Source: Maricaulis virginensis (GTDB lineage: Bacteria; Pseudomonadota; Alphaproteobacteria; Caulobacterales; Maricaulaceae). Taken from it: a stretch of 64,000 bases of DNA. Of this stretch, positions 6,797-16,332 are shown piece after piece. The stretch is from NCBI RefSeq assembly GCF_027922185.1, contig NZ_BSFE01000001.1:62001-126000 (forward strand), written 5' to 3'. Under the pieces are notes generated by a model. That model had not been told where the DNA came from. It saw only the letters and a program-made list of their open reading frames with translations, and did no database searches. Within the stretch, counting starts at the first letter, position 1. Each line of letters opens with the position of its first letter. The position numbers were made by a program, and so were the translations under genes.

Positions 6797-8710
6797 ATGA
6801 CTCGCAGACCGACTGCGTGCCCGAAGACGTGCGCGCCTTTTTCCGCCTCCATCCTGCTCGCCGGAGCCGCTGCGGCAGCCCTGCTGGCGCCTGTCGCCCA
6901 GGCCCAGGCCGGTAGCGGCAACTGGTATTTCTTCGGTGACAGCAATATCGGCCAGGGCAATTTCTCGGCGATTGTCGGATCGCGTGGCGATGATTTCTTC
7001 CCGAATTCCTCGAACAATGGCTTCGAGCGGGACTCCAACGGACTTGTGTGGGCGGAGATGATGGGCCGCGATGTCGACATCGTGCTCGATCCGGACGCGA
7101 ACTCCTCGAACCTCAATTTCGCCATTTCCGGTGCACACATGACCCGCGGCGGCGATCTGGTGCCCTTCGGTGTCGAGACCGGCGTGACGGTCCAGACCGA
7201 GGGCTTTGGCGCCCTGGTCGAGGCGGGCGAGCTGGAGGTCGGCCAGAACGACGTCGCCTTCATGATCGCCGGTGCCAATGACTTCCTGGACCGGCTGGAC
7301 GCCGATGAGGCGGCCGATGCGATCATCGCCGATGTCGCCGAAGCCGCGGCCGGAAATATCGAGCGCCTCGCCGCCCATGGCATCCGCACGGTGGTTATCT
7401 CTGAGATCCAGCCGCTGCAATACGCCCCGCTGGTCGCCGGCGATGCCGAGACGCAGGCGGAGCTGGCCGCGCTGGTCGATGCGGCCAATACGGCCCTGTT
7501 CGACGCGATTGCAGCGGCCGACCTGCCGGAGGGCATGAATGTCGTGACGATGAAGTATTCCGACTTCATGGCGCATATCGACCGGAACGCGGCGGCGCTC
7601 GGCTTCGACAGTATCGCGACGGCCTGTTTCGATGAAGCAGCCGGTACGCTCTGCGCGACGGCTTTCGAGGACCAGAACCGCTATCTCTTCCTGGACGATC
7701 TGCACATGACCGAAGCCGGTCATCGCCTGGCGGCGCAATGGTGGATGGCGACCCTGGAAGGCGCGAATGGCGAAGCCGCCCGCGAGACCGGACGGATGCC
7801 GTCGGTGATCGCGCTGGGCCAGGACATGGTGGGCCGCAGCGCCGGTGGCAGCCGGTTCCGCACAGAGGCGGAGAACCGGGTGCTCTTTGCCGACTATATC
7901 CACGCCCGGCCGCGCCTGGACGGCGCTGCCGGCGAACCGGAGGCCCGGTTCGAGCTGCGCGGCTTCGTGCTGGGCGGTGAAACCCGTATCGGCGAGCATA
8001 CCTATGCCGGTGCGGCTGCCAGTATCGCCGATACCGATACGGACCTGTCGACGGGCGGTGCCTTCTCCTCCCGCGGCCGGTCGGCCCATGGCTGGGCCGG
8101 CTATCGCACCGGCGCTTTCGATGTCTCGGCCAATGCCGTCTACGGCGTCTTCGACATCGACGACATCCAGCGGCAGACCGGCGTCGACCTCCTGACGGCC
8201 CGAGCATCGACGCAAGGCCGGTACTGGGATCTCAGCCTGGCGGCGTCGGTTCGGTTCGACCTGGGCGAGATGGGGCATGTCGATCTGCGCAATGCGCTCA
8301 GCATCTCGGAAACCGCCATCGACGGTTATGCCGAGAGCGGCGCTGACGGCCTGGCACTGGCCTATGAGGACCAGACCCTGCGAAGCGAGCGCTACACGCT
8401 GGAAGCCGAGTATCGCGGTGAGGTGTGGGCCGTGTCGCCGGGTATTTCGGTGCGTCCTGTCGCCGGCCTGTCCTGGCGGCACGAGTTCGGACCGGACAGC
8501 CATGCGCTGACTTCCCGCCTGATCGACAATACGGCGCTGCCCTCGACGATCCGTGCGGCGGGTGCAGCGGAGAACCGGTTCGACGGCACGACCGGTTTCG
8601 ATGTCGAGTTGGGCGGCCGCTGGATGGCGGGTGTGCGCTATACCTACGACTGGTCCGACGATATCGGCGATGGCGACAGTGCGCGCATCTTTGCCCGCAT
8701 GACCTTCTAG
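6797..8710 (+). CDS. Autotransporter GDSL/SGNH esterase
   Basis: A 637-aa outer-membrane protein. Order: signal peptide to about residue 37, SGNH hydrolase passenger, then a C-terminal autotransporter beta-barrel ending in phenylalanine (ARIFARMTF). Catalytic blocks are visible: GDSN with nucleophile S49, GAND (block III), and DDLH with D300 and H303 (block V). The layout matches EstA/EstP-type lipolytic autotransporters, which expose a lipase or esterase at the cell surface; substrate is not predictable. It is divergent from the HxlR regulator, with putative operator repeats in the gap. It is convergent with the DadA-like gene, separated by a 12-bp hairpin. Confidence 0.87.
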   Translation: MTRRPTACPKTCAPFSASILLAGAAAAALLAPVAQAQAGSGNWYFFGDSNIGQGNFSAIVGSRGDDFFPNSSNNGFERDSNGLVWAEMMGRDVDIVLDPDANSSNLNFAISGAHMTRGGDLVPFGVETGVTVQTEGFGALVEAGELEVGQNDVAFMIAGANDFLDRLDADEAADAIIADVAEAAAGNIERLAAHGIRTVVISEIQPLQYAPLVAGDAETQAELAALVDAANTALFDAIAAADLPEGMNVVTMKYSDFMAHIDRNAAALGFDSIATACFDEAAGTLCATAFEDQNRYLFLDDLHMTEAGHRLAAQWWMATLEGANGEAARETGRMPSVIALGQDMVGRSAGGSRFRTEAENRVLFADYIHARPRLDGAAGEPEARFELRGFVLGGETRIGEHTYAGAAASIADTDTDLSTGGAFSSRGRSAHGWAGYRTGAFDVSANAVYGVFDIDDIQRQTGVDLLTARASTQGRYWDLSLAASVRFDLGEMGHVDLRNALSISETAIDGYAESGADGLALAYEDQTLRSERYTLEAEYRGEVWAVSPGISVRPVAGLSWRHEFGPDSHALTSRLIDNTALPSTIRAAGAAENRFDGTTGFDVELGGRWMAGVRYTYDWSDDIGDGDSARIFARMTF

Positions 8711-8736
8711 GCTCGCACGGGCTTCAGGGCCCGGCT

Positions 8737-8772
8737 CTTCTCGGCGGCGCCTAGAAACGTGCCGCCGAGAAG
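8737..8772. terminator. 12-bp hairpin between convergent genes
   Basis: CTTCTCGGCGGC (8737-8748) and GCCGCCGAGAAG (8761-8772) pair perfectly around a 12-nt loop. The loop contains the stop codon of the minus-strand DadA-like gene (8751-8753). Neither side has a U-run, so this may be a bidirectional barrier or a Rho-linked terminator rather than a classic intrinsic one. Confidence 0.5.
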
Positions 8773-10019
8773 GGGGCTGCAGTGACCGGCGGCGTCTCTT
8801 CGCTCATCAGGGCGGCGAGAAGGTCGCCGGAGCCCATGGCCTGGGTCCAGCCGAGATGGCCGTGCCCGGTGATCAGCCAGAGCCCTTTTGCGCGGGTCTC
8901 GCCGATGAAGGGGCGGCCATCGGCCGACATGGGCCGGAAGCCTGTCCAGGCCTGCTGGTCGCCGGCGAGGAGTTGCGGGGCGAGATCGGGATAGAGATCG
9001 CGAAGCATGCGGCGCAGATTCTCGATCCGCTCCTCGCGCAGCACCGGATCGAGCCCGGCGAACTCGGCCGTGCCGGCGATGCGCAAGCGGTCCCCCATGG
9101 GGGTGGCGATGGCGTGACGGGCTTCGTCGACCACCGGCAGGCCGGGGCGCTGGTTGAGGCCGGACATGTCCAGGGTGAGGGAATAGCCCTTCACCGGCCG
9201 CACCGGCAGGTGCAGGCCGAGCGGCTGCAACAGGCGCCAGCTTGTGTGGCCGGTGGCGAGCACGATATCGTCGACCTCGATCTCTTCCTCGAGGGTGCGC
9301 ACGCCGACAATGCGGCCGCCGCGGTCGACGAGATCGACAATCCGGGTATTCCATTCAAAGCGCACACCGGCCCGTTCGGCCGCTGCGGCGAGACCGCGCG
9401 TGAAGGCGCGCGCATCGCCCGACTCATCATCCGGATAGAAGATCGATCCGGCGATGCGGTCGGCGACGGTGGCCAGCAGGGGTTCTTTCTCGATCGTCGC
9501 GTCGCGGTCGAGAATTTCCAGCCGCAGGCCGGCATCGCGCAGCATTTCGCCCATGCGCCGCCGTTCTTCCATCGGCGCCGTCGTGCCGCAGACTTTCAGC
9601 GTGCCGCGGGTGAGATTGTCGAACTCCAGCGCTTCGCTGTCCCGGACGGCCTGGGTAAGAGCGAGCGAGTGGCGCGACAGGGCGAAATTGGCGCGGCAGG
9701 ACGCTTCATAGCGTTTGCGCGTGGAGTTCGCGAGAAAGCGCAGCCCCCAGGGCACAAGGCCGGGCAAGGGTTTCAGGCGCAGTTTCATCGCGGAATGCGG
9801 GTCCGGCAGCGAGCGCAGCAATTGCCAGTGCACGCCCGGCGCATTCCACGGTTCCGGCTCGGACGGGGTCAGCGCGCCGGCATTGGCGAACGAGGTTTCG
9901 CAGGCGGCCTGGTCATGGGCGTCCATGACGGTGACCGAGTGACCGCGCTGGCGCAGGGCCCAGGCGGCGGCAATCCCGGCGAGCCCGGCGCCGACGATGA
10001 GGATTTCCTTTGTAGTCAA
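8751..10019 (-). CDS. FAD-dependent D-amino acid dehydrogenase-like protein
   Basis: A 422-aa DAO-family flavoprotein. The N-terminal dinucleotide-binding motif GAGLAGIAAAWALRQRG (residues 10-26) is followed by the DadA-like region CETSFANAGALTPSEPEPWN. The C-terminal part TGFRPMSADGRPFIGET and GHGHLGWTQAMGSG is typical of DadA, which oxidatively deaminates D-amino acids such as D-alanine at the inner membrane. No alanine racemase gene is adjacent, so substrate assignment stays at family level. The gene is divergent from the ArsR-methyltransferase gene across 97 bp. Confidence 0.82.
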   Translation of the reverse strand: MTTKEILIVGAGLAGIAAAWALRQRGHSVTVMDAHDQAACETSFANAGALTPSEPEPWNAPGVHWQLLRSLPDPHSAMKLRLKPLPGLVPWGLRFLANSTRKRYEASCRANFALSRHSLALTQAVRDSEALEFDNLTRGTLKVCGTTAPMEERRRMGEMLRDAGLRLEILDRDATIEKEPLLATVADRIAGSIFYPDDESGDARAFTRGLAAAAERAGVRFEWNTRIVDLVDRGGRIVGVRTLEEEIEVDDIVLATGHTSWRLLQPLGLHLPVRPVKGYSLTLDMSGLNQRPGLPVVDEARHAIATPMGDRLRIAGTAEFAGLDPVLREERIENLRRMLRDLYPDLAPQLLAGDQQAWTGFRPMSADGRPFIGETRAKGLWLITGHGHLGWTQAMGSGDLLAALMSEETPPVTAAPFSAARF

Positions 10020-10116
10020 AGCGCTCTCCGGCGGGTCCGCCTACATGCGGCCATTTGAACTTCGTGGGGATGCAGATAAAAGCAAGGGGGCATTCGCACT
10101 TATCGACTCGGAATTC

Positions 10117-11055
10117 ATGGACGCACTGGTTGCACAGCTCAAGGCCCTGGCGGAACCCACGCGCTTGCGCATCGTCGCGCTGTTGTCGCGGGGGGAACTG
10201 ACCGTGTCCGAACTGGTCCAGATCCTGGGCCAGAGCCAGCCGCGCGTCTCGCGCCACCTCAAACTGCTGACCGATGCCGGGCTTGCCGAACGTCTGCCCG
10301 AGGGCGCCTATGTCTTCTACCGCCTGACCGATGCCGGCGGCGGCCGGCGCTTCGCCCAGATTGCCCATGACCTCCTGCCCGAGGAGGATCCGGTGATGAC
10401 GCGGGATTTCTCGCGCCTCGAATCAATCAAGCAGGCGCGTGCCCAGGCGGCCCAGGCCTATTTCGAGAGTGTCGCCGAAGACTGGGATCGCATCCGCTCC
10501 TTCCACCTGGCCGATCACGAGGTCGAGGCGGCGATGCGCCGTCTGGCGGGCGAGGGGCCGTTCGGTTTGATGATCGATGTCGGCGTCGGTACAGGCCGCA
10601 TCCTTGAGCTCTTCTCCGACCGGGTCGATCGCGGTATCGGCGTGGACATCAACCATTCCATGCTGAATGTCGCGCGGCTCAATCTGGAAAAGGCCGGCCT
10701 GCGGCACTGCTCCGTGCGCCATGCCGATGTCGGGGCGCTGCCCTTCGAGAACGGCGTGGCCGATCTCGTGACCGTCCACCAGGTGCTTCACTATCTGGAA
10801 GACCCGGCGCTGGCGGTCGATGAATGCGCCCGCGTGCTCAAGCCGGGCGGCAATCTGCTGATCGTCGACTTTGCACCGCACCAGCTGGAAACGCTGCGCG
10901 AGGACCACTATCACCGCCGGCTGGGTTTCTCCGACGAGGAGATGGCGGGCTGGATCGGCCAGGCCGGTCTGGAACTGGTCGAGAAGGCGGCGCTGCATCC
11001 GGAAGAACCCTCCGGACAGCTGACCATGAAGATCTGGGTCGCCCGTCAGAGCTGA
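10117..11055 (+). CDS. ArsR family regulator fused to SAM methyltransferase
   Basis: A 312-aa two-domain protein. Residues about 1-90 form an ArsR-type winged helix (ALAEPTRLRIVALLSRGELT, then QSQPRVSRHLKLLTDAGL). Residues about 130-300 form a class I methyltransferase with motif I DVGVGTGRILELF and a UbiE-like FENGVADLVTVHQVLHYL segment. In alphaproteobacteria this fusion is commonly found next to metF and linked to methionine or SAM metabolism; no metF is visible here, so the role is uncertain. The start at 10117 begins just before the HTH; an in-frame extension to 9997 would reach into the divergent gene. Confidence 0.85.
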   Translation: MDALVAQLKALAEPTRLRIVALLSRGELTVSELVQILGQSQPRVSRHLKLLTDAGLAERLPEGAYVFYRLTDAGGGRRFAQIAHDLLPEEDPVMTRDFSRLESIKQARAQAAQAYFESVAEDWDRIRSFHLADHEVEAAMRRLAGEGPFGLMIDVGVGTGRILELFSDRVDRGIGVDINHSMLNVARLNLEKAGLRHCSVRHADVGALPFENGVADLVTVHQVLHYLEDPALAVDECARVLKPGGNLLIVDFAPHQLETLREDHYHRRLGFSDEEMAGWIGQAGLELVEKAALHPEEPSGQLTMKIWVARQS

Positions 11056-11095
11056 CGCCGGATGCGCGTATAGCGCCTGCCCCCTGTGCAGATAT

Positions 11096-11114
11096 CCCGT
11101 TGTGCTATAACGGG
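11096..11114. promoter_or_regulatory. Palindrome and -10-like element before the RimK-fusion gene
   Basis: CCCGTT (11096-11101) and AACGGG (11109-11114) form a perfect 6-bp inverted repeat. A TATAAC sequence (11106-11111) overlaps it, 32 nt before the start codon. No convincing -35 element was found. It may be a promoter with an overlapping operator. Confidence 0.3.
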
Positions 11115-11142
11115 TTCACCAAACGAAACGGGAGACCTCCGA

Positions 11143-12558
11143 ATGGCGGGTGCATTCATGCTGGGATGGGAAGAGTGGGCAGCCTTCCCCAAGCTCAACA
11201 TTCCGGCCGTCAAGGCAAAGGTGGACACGGGCGCGCGCACGTCTGCGCTGCACGCGGTGTCGGTAGAGCCCTTCGGTCCGCTGGAAAGTCCGCAGGTCCG
11301 TTTCGTGCTGCACCCCATCCCCGACAAGCCGGAGATCGAGGTGGTATGTTCGGCGCCGGCCGTCGACCGCCGCGAGGTGATTTCCTCGAATGGCGAGCGC
11401 GAGCTGCGCTGGGTGATCGAGACGCCGGTACGCATGGGCGACCGGGAATGGCCGGTCGAGCTGACGCTGACCAATCGCGAAACGATGATGTACCGCATGC
11501 TGCTGGGCCGTCAGGCGATCCGCGAGGACATGATGGTCAATCCCACCCTGTCTTATTGCCAGGGCGAGCTGAGCTATGATCTCTATAAGGATTTCCCCAA
11601 GCGCCGGCCGGTAAAGCGTCCGCTGCGCATCGCCATCCTGACGCGCGAGCCCAATAATTATTCCTCGCAGCGCCTGAAGGACTCCGCGGAGACGCGCGGC
11701 CATGTCGTCGAGATGATCAATACGGCGCGCTGCACGCTCGCCATCGATGCGTCCGATCCGGACGTCTATTACGACGGCAAGCCGCTGCCGCATTATGATG
11801 CCGTGATCCCGCGCATCGGCGCGTCGATGACCTCCTACGGCATGGCGGTGCTGCGCCAGTTCTCGATGATGGGCGCCTACTGCCTGAATATACCCGAGGC
11901 GATCGGCGCCTCGCGCGACAAGCTCTACGCCCACCAGGTGCTGGCGCGGGCCGGGATCCAGATGCCGGTGACGGCCTTCGCCCACTCGCCGAAGGATACC
12001 GCCAATCTCATCTCCCACGTGCGCGGTGCGCCGCTGGTCGTGAAACTGCTGCAGTCGACACAGGGGCGCGGTGTCGTGCTGGCGGAAACGCGCAAGGCGG
12101 CCGAGTCGGTGATCGACGCCTTCCGGGGCCTCGATGCCAACTTCATCGTCCAGGAATTCGTCAAGGAAGCCGATGGTGCCGACATCCGCTGTTTTGTTGT
12201 GGGCGGCAAGGTGGTGGCCTCGATGATGCGCCAGGCCGAGAGCGGCGAGTTCCGCTCCAATCTGCATCGCGGCGGCTCGGCCAAACGGGTCCGCATCACC
12301 AAGGAAGAGCGCGCGTCGGCGGTCCAGGCCGCCAAGGCGCTGGGCCTGTCGGTCGCCGGGGTCGACATGCTGCGCTCGTCGACAGGGCCGAAAATTCTCG
12401 AGGTGAATTCCTCGCCGGGTCTGGAAGGTGTGGAACGCACCTCGGGCAAGGATGTCGCCGGCATGATCGTCGAATATATCGAGGGCCATGTCCGCCAGGT
12501 GCCCCCGCGCCGGGCCGGCAAGCGCCGGTCCCGCACGGCCGAGGAAGTGGCGGAATAG
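11143..12558 (+). CDS. Retropepsin-like (RimB-type) domain fused to RimK ATP-grasp ligase
   Basis: A 471-aa fusion. Residues about 1-150 are a RimK-associated retropepsin-like aspartic protease domain with the catalytic motif D28-T-G-A inside VKAKVDTGARTSALH. Residues about 165-455 are a RimK-type ATP-grasp ligase (RIALLTREPNNYSS-like start, VVKLLQSTQGRGVVLAE, DIRCFVVGGKVVASMMRQ, ILEVNSSPGLEG). RimK adds glutamate to the C-terminus of ribosomal protein S6 and alters the ribosome; RimB-type proteases modulate it in the RimABK system. The Shine-Dalgarno GGAG (11131-11134) supports this start. The target here is inferred, not shown. Confidence 0.85.
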   Translation: MAGAFMLGWEEWAAFPKLNIPAVKAKVDTGARTSALHAVSVEPFGPLESPQVRFVLHPIPDKPEIEVVCSAPAVDRREVISSNGERELRWVIETPVRMGDREWPVELTLTNRETMMYRMLLGRQAIREDMMVNPTLSYCQGELSYDLYKDFPKRRPVKRPLRIAILTREPNNYSSQRLKDSAETRGHVVEMINTARCTLAIDASDPDVYYDGKPLPHYDAVIPRIGASMTSYGMAVLRQFSMMGAYCLNIPEAIGASRDKLYAHQVLARAGIQMPVTAFAHSPKDTANLISHVRGAPLVVKLLQSTQGRGVVLAETRKAAESVIDAFRGLDANFIVQEFVKEADGADIRCFVVGGKVVASMMRQAESGEFRSNLHRGGSAKRVRITKEERASAVQAAKALGLSVAGVDMLRSSTGPKILEVNSSPGLEGVERTSGKDVAGMIVEYIEGHVRQVPPRRAGKRRSRTAEEVAE

Positions 12559-12600
12559 CTGCCGCTGCACCTGCTGTACGGCGATGCCGGCGGGAAGGCG

Positions 12601-15600
12601 TCAACCCGCTGCGTACCCGCCGCCGCCCGGGGTCTCGATCTCGACGGCGTCACCCGCCTCGACATCGATCCGGAACAGGCCGGGCAGATCTTCCACCGCC
12701 CCGCTCGCGCGGATCACCCTTTGGTGTCCCGGATACGCATCGCCGCCGCCCGCCAGGCCGAACGGATTCTCCTTGCGCCGCGAGGACAGGAGGGCAACCT
12801 CCATCGGCTCCAGGAAGGTGAGCCGGCGCTGGCTGCCATCGCCGCCGCGCCAGCGGCCCGTGCCGCCGGAGCCGTGGCGGATGCGGTGATGATCGACGTG
12901 CACCGGGTAGCGCCGTTCCAGCACTTCCGGGTCGGTCATGCGCGAATTGGTCATGTGGGTGTGGATCGCGCTCTCGCCTGCAAAGCCGTTGCCCTCGGCA
13001 TCCACGCCCGCGCCGGCACCGCCGCAGATCGTCTCGTAATACTGGTGGCGGTCATTGCCGAAGGTGAGATTGTTCATCGTGCCCTGGGCGGCAGCCATGC
13101 GGCCTGTCGCGCCGAACAGGGCATCGACGACCAGCTGGCTGGTCTCCACATTGCCCGCCACCACAGCCGCCGGCGGTCGCGGATTGAGCAGGCAGCCATC
13201 CGGAATGATCAGCTCGATCGGCTTCAGACAGCCTTCGTTCAGCGGGATGGCATCGCCGACAAGGCAACGGAAGACATAAAGCACGGCTGCGCGGGCGACC
13301 GAGGCGGGCGCGTTGAAATTGTTGTCGCGCTGGGGCGAGGTGCCGGTGAAATCCACGGTCGCCGAACGGTTCTCGCGATCGACGGAGATGGCGACGCGGA
13401 TCTGCGCGCCATCGTCCAGACGCACCGTATGCACGCCGTCCTCCAGCGCATCGATCACCCGGCGCACGGCGCGTTCGGCATTGTCCTGGACATGGCCCAT
13501 ATAGGCCTTCACCACGTCCAGCCCGTTATCGGCAACAAGACGGTGAAGTTCGTCGGCCCCCTTGGCGCAGGCGGCCAGCTGGGCCTTCATGTCGGCGATA
13601 TTCTGGTCGGGCCGGCGGGCCGGGTGCAGACCCGAGGCGAGCACCTCGCGCACGGCGGCTTCCAGGAAGCGGCCCTTCTCCATCACCTTCACATTTCGGA
13701 ACTGCACGCCTTCCTCGTCGATGGTGCGCGAGAAGGGCGGCATGGAGCCCGGGGCGATGCCGCCGACATCGGCGTGGTGCCCTCTCGATGCGACATAGAA
13801 GAGACGTTCCTGTGACACAGGGTCATGCACAGGTGTGACAAGTGTGATGTCCGGAAGATGCGTTCCGCCATCATAGGGCGCATTTACGGCGACCGCATCG
13901 CCGGGCCCGAGATCGGGATGCGCTTCGGCCGCGGCCCGGACCGAGGCCGACATGGACCCCAGATGCACCGGCATGTGCGGCGCGTTGGCGACCAGTCCGC
14001 CCTCGGCGTCGAAGACGGCACAGGAGAAATCGAGACGTTCCTTGATGTTCACCGAATGCGCCGTGCGCTCGAGGGCGACGCCCATCTGTTCTGCGACCGA
14101 CATGAAGCGCTTGTTGAACAGCTCCAGCCGGATCGGGTCGAGCCCGGTGCCGCCGCGATGATCGCCTGCGGCTTCGGCGCGGGACAGCGACAGCGTGCCG
14201 TCCTCAAGGCGCGTGGCGGTCCAGCCGCGATCGACCACAATGGTGGAGTTGGGGTCCATGATCAGCGCAGGACCGGTCTCGCTCATGCCCGGTGCGAACT
14301 GGTCGATGGCGTAGACGGGGACGTCATTCCAGCCGCCGGCATCGAACATGCGGGCCTGCGCCTTCGGGCGCGGGGTGCCTGCTTCCGGCGTAGGCATGTC
14401 GATCGACCAGTCGGAGGAGCCTGGCGGTGAGCATTCGGCTTCACGGGTGACCGATTCAACGATCAGCTCCCCTTCCGGGATAAAGCCGAACAGGCGTTTA
14501 TGGGCCTCGCGGAAGGCCGCTTCCATCGCGTCGCGCGATCCGTCGGGCACAGGAATGGAGGTGTCCGAACCGGACACCTTGAGCCGCCATTCGCCGTGTG
14601 AGCGGATGGCCCCTGCCGGCAGGCCCTGGGTGGCGAGGGCGTTGCGGGCCTCCTCGTCCAGGCGCTGCGCGATACGGCCGGCCTCGTCGAACGCGCTCTC
14701 CAGCGGCGCCTCGACCGCCGCCATGCGGGTTTCGCGAATATCGGCCAGGCCGATACCCAGGGCGGACAGCAGGCCGCCATAGGGGTGGATCAGCACCGTC
14801 GTCATGCCCAGCGCGTCGGCGACGCGGCAGGCATGCTGGGCGCCGGCCCCGCCGAAGGCCGCCAGCGCATAGCCGGACGGGTTCACGCCCTGGCCGATGG
14901 AGATCTGCTTGATCGCCTGTGCCATGCTTTCCACGGCCACAGCGAGAAAGCCCTCGGCGGCTTCCTCGGCGCTGGCCAGACCCATCTCGCCGGCCAGTGC
15001 GGCGAGGGCGGTGCGGCTGGCCTCGACATCGAGCGGGGCGTCGGAGGTTTCGCCGAACACCCTGGGGAACCAGTCCGGCTGGATACGGCCGAGCACGATG
15101 TTGGCGTCGGTCACCGCCGCCGGTCCGCCCCGGCCATAGCCGGCCGGGCCGGGCATGGCACCGGCGCTGTCCGGTCCGACGCGGGCGCGTTCGCCGTCGA
15201 AAGTGAGGATGGAGCCGCCGCCGGCAGCGACCGTGTGCACCGCCATCATCGGCGCGCGCAGGCGCTGGCCGGCCACCAGGGTTTCCTGCACCCGGTCATA
15301 CTGGTCGCCATCATAGCGCGACACATCGGTGGAGGTGCCGCCCATGTCGAACCCGATCACCCTGGGCTGACCGGCGCGCTTGGCGGTCTTGGCCATGCCG
15401 ACCACGCCGCCGGCGGGGCCGGACAGCACGGCATCGCGGGCATGGAAGGCCCCGGCCGGGGCGAGCCCGCCGGAAGACTGCATGAAGAAGAGCGGCGTGC
15501 CCTCCAGCCCTTTGTCGACCCGGTTGACATAATTGCGCAGCACCGGGGTGAGATAGGCGTCCAGCACGGTAGTCGAGGCGCGCGGCACGATCTTGACCAG

Positions 15601-16179
15601 CGGCGAGGCGACCGAGGAGCGCACGATCGTCTCGAAGCCGGCCTCGCGGGCCAGGGCTTCCAGGCGCGCTTCGTGCGTGTCGTTGGCATAGGCGTGCATG
15701 AGCGCGATGGCGACGGTCTCGATACCGTCAGCGCGGGCGGCGTCGAGCGCGCGGCGGGCGGCGTCCTCGTCCAGAGGCTGCACGATTTCACCTTCGGCAT
15801 CGAGGCGTTCCGCGATCTCCACCACCCGGTCATAGAGCGGGTCGGGACGGGTCAGGTCGAGGGCGAAGATATCGGGACGCGTCTGGTCGCCGATCACCAG
15901 AAGATCGGCAAAACCCTGCGTCACCAGGAAAAGCGTGCGTGCACCCTTGCGTTCCAGCAGGGCATTCGTGGCGACGGTCGTGCCCATCTTCACCGCTGCG
16001 ACCGGCTCGCCGCCCGACAGGCGCCGCACGCCCTCGGTGGCGGCATCGGGATAGTCCGGGCTTTCCGACAGGAGTTTGAGCGCTTGCAGCCGGCCGTCCG
16101 GTGCGCGGCCGATCACGTCGGTGAAAGTGCCGCCCCGGTCGATCCAGAATTCCCATTCGCTGCGCGCGCTGCCGGTCAT
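12601..16179 (-). CDS. oplA: 5-oxoprolinase (ATP-hydrolysing), HyuA-HyuB fusion
   Basis: A 1192-aa protein that fuses the hydantoinase A and hydantoinase B type subunits, as in ATP-dependent 5-oxoprolinases that convert 5-oxoproline to glutamate. The N-terminal half has the ASKHA signatures WIDRGGTFTDVIGRAPDG and VIGFDMGGTSTDVSRYDG, a third GGG-type loop (VAAGGGSILTFDG) and FGGAGAQHACRVA. The second half begins near residue 690 with the HyuB pattern (ERLDFSCAVFDAEGGLVANA, HLGSMSASVRAA). Length matches the family. It is convergent with the RimK-fusion gene, 42 bp apart. Substrate could be another cyclic amide. Confidence 0.88.
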   Translation of the reverse strand: MTGSARSEWEFWIDRGGTFTDVIGRAPDGRLQALKLLSESPDYPDAATEGVRRLSGGEPVAAVKMGTTVATNALLERKGARTLFLVTQGFADLLVIGDQTRPDIFALDLTRPDPLYDRVVEIAERLDAEGEIVQPLDEDAARRALDAARADGIETVAIALMHAYANDTHEARLEALAREAGFETIVRSSVASPLVKIVPRASTTVLDAYLTPVLRNYVNRVDKGLEGTPLFFMQSSGGLAPAGAFHARDAVLSGPAGGVVGMAKTAKRAGQPRVIGFDMGGTSTDVSRYDGDQYDRVQETLVAGQRLRAPMMAVHTVAAGGGSILTFDGERARVGPDSAGAMPGPAGYGRGGPAAVTDANIVLGRIQPDWFPRVFGETSDAPLDVEASRTALAALAGEMGLASAEEAAEGFLAVAVESMAQAIKQISIGQGVNPSGYALAAFGGAGAQHACRVADALGMTTVLIHPYGGLLSALGIGLADIRETRMAAVEAPLESAFDEAGRIAQRLDEEARNALATQGLPAGAIRSHGEWRLKVSGSDTSIPVPDGSRDAMEAAFREAHKRLFGFIPEGELIVESVTREAECSPPGSSDWSIDMPTPEAGTPRPKAQARMFDAGGWNDVPVYAIDQFAPGMSETGPALIMDPNSTIVVDRGWTATRLEDGTLSLSRAEAAGDHRGGTGLDPIRLELFNKRFMSVAEQMGVALERTAHSVNIKERLDFSCAVFDAEGGLVANAPHMPVHLGSMSASVRAAAEAHPDLGPGDAVAVNAPYDGGTHLPDITLVTPVHDPVSQERLFYVASRGHHADVGGIAPGSMPPFSRTIDEEGVQFRNVKVMEKGRFLEAAVREVLASGLHPARRPDQNIADMKAQLAACAKGADELHRLVADNGLDVVKAYMGHVQDNAERAVRRVIDALEDGVHTVRLDDGAQIRVAISVDRENRSATVDFTGTSPQRDNNFNAPASVARAAVLYVFRCLVGDAIPLNEGCLKPIELIIPDGCLLNPRPPAAVVAGNVETSQLVVDALFGATGRMAAAQGTMNNLTFGNDRHQYYETICGGAGAGVDAEGNGFAGESAIHTHMTNSRMTDPEVLERRYPVHVDHHRIRHGSGGTGRWRGGDGSQRRLTFLEPMEVALLSSRRKENPFGLAGGGDAYPGHQRVIRASGAVEDLPGLFRIDVEAGDAVEIETPGGGGYAAG

Positions 16180-16332
16180 CGATTTTCATCCGTTCCTGCT
16201 GGGCGGGGGAGGTTAAGCATGGCGCGCAGCCACGCAACCGGATTAAGCTGGGGCGGAACTGTCATTCTTCAACCCCAGGGGCTCGCGCTGCGCGCGGGCA
16301 GTGCCTACATGGGCACACCGGAGGGCGCGCGC

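Noticed and set aside
10020..10116. SAM or SAH riboswitch before the ArsR-methyltransferase gene
   Set aside because: The 97-nt gap shows no convincing pseudoknot or conserved riboswitch core by eye; a covariance search would decide.
14785..16332. In-frame extension that would enlarge the TerB-DnaJ gene by over 500 codons
   Set aside because: It runs antisense through the 5-oxoprolinase gene and shows no domain; GGAGG at 16320-16324 marks the short start.
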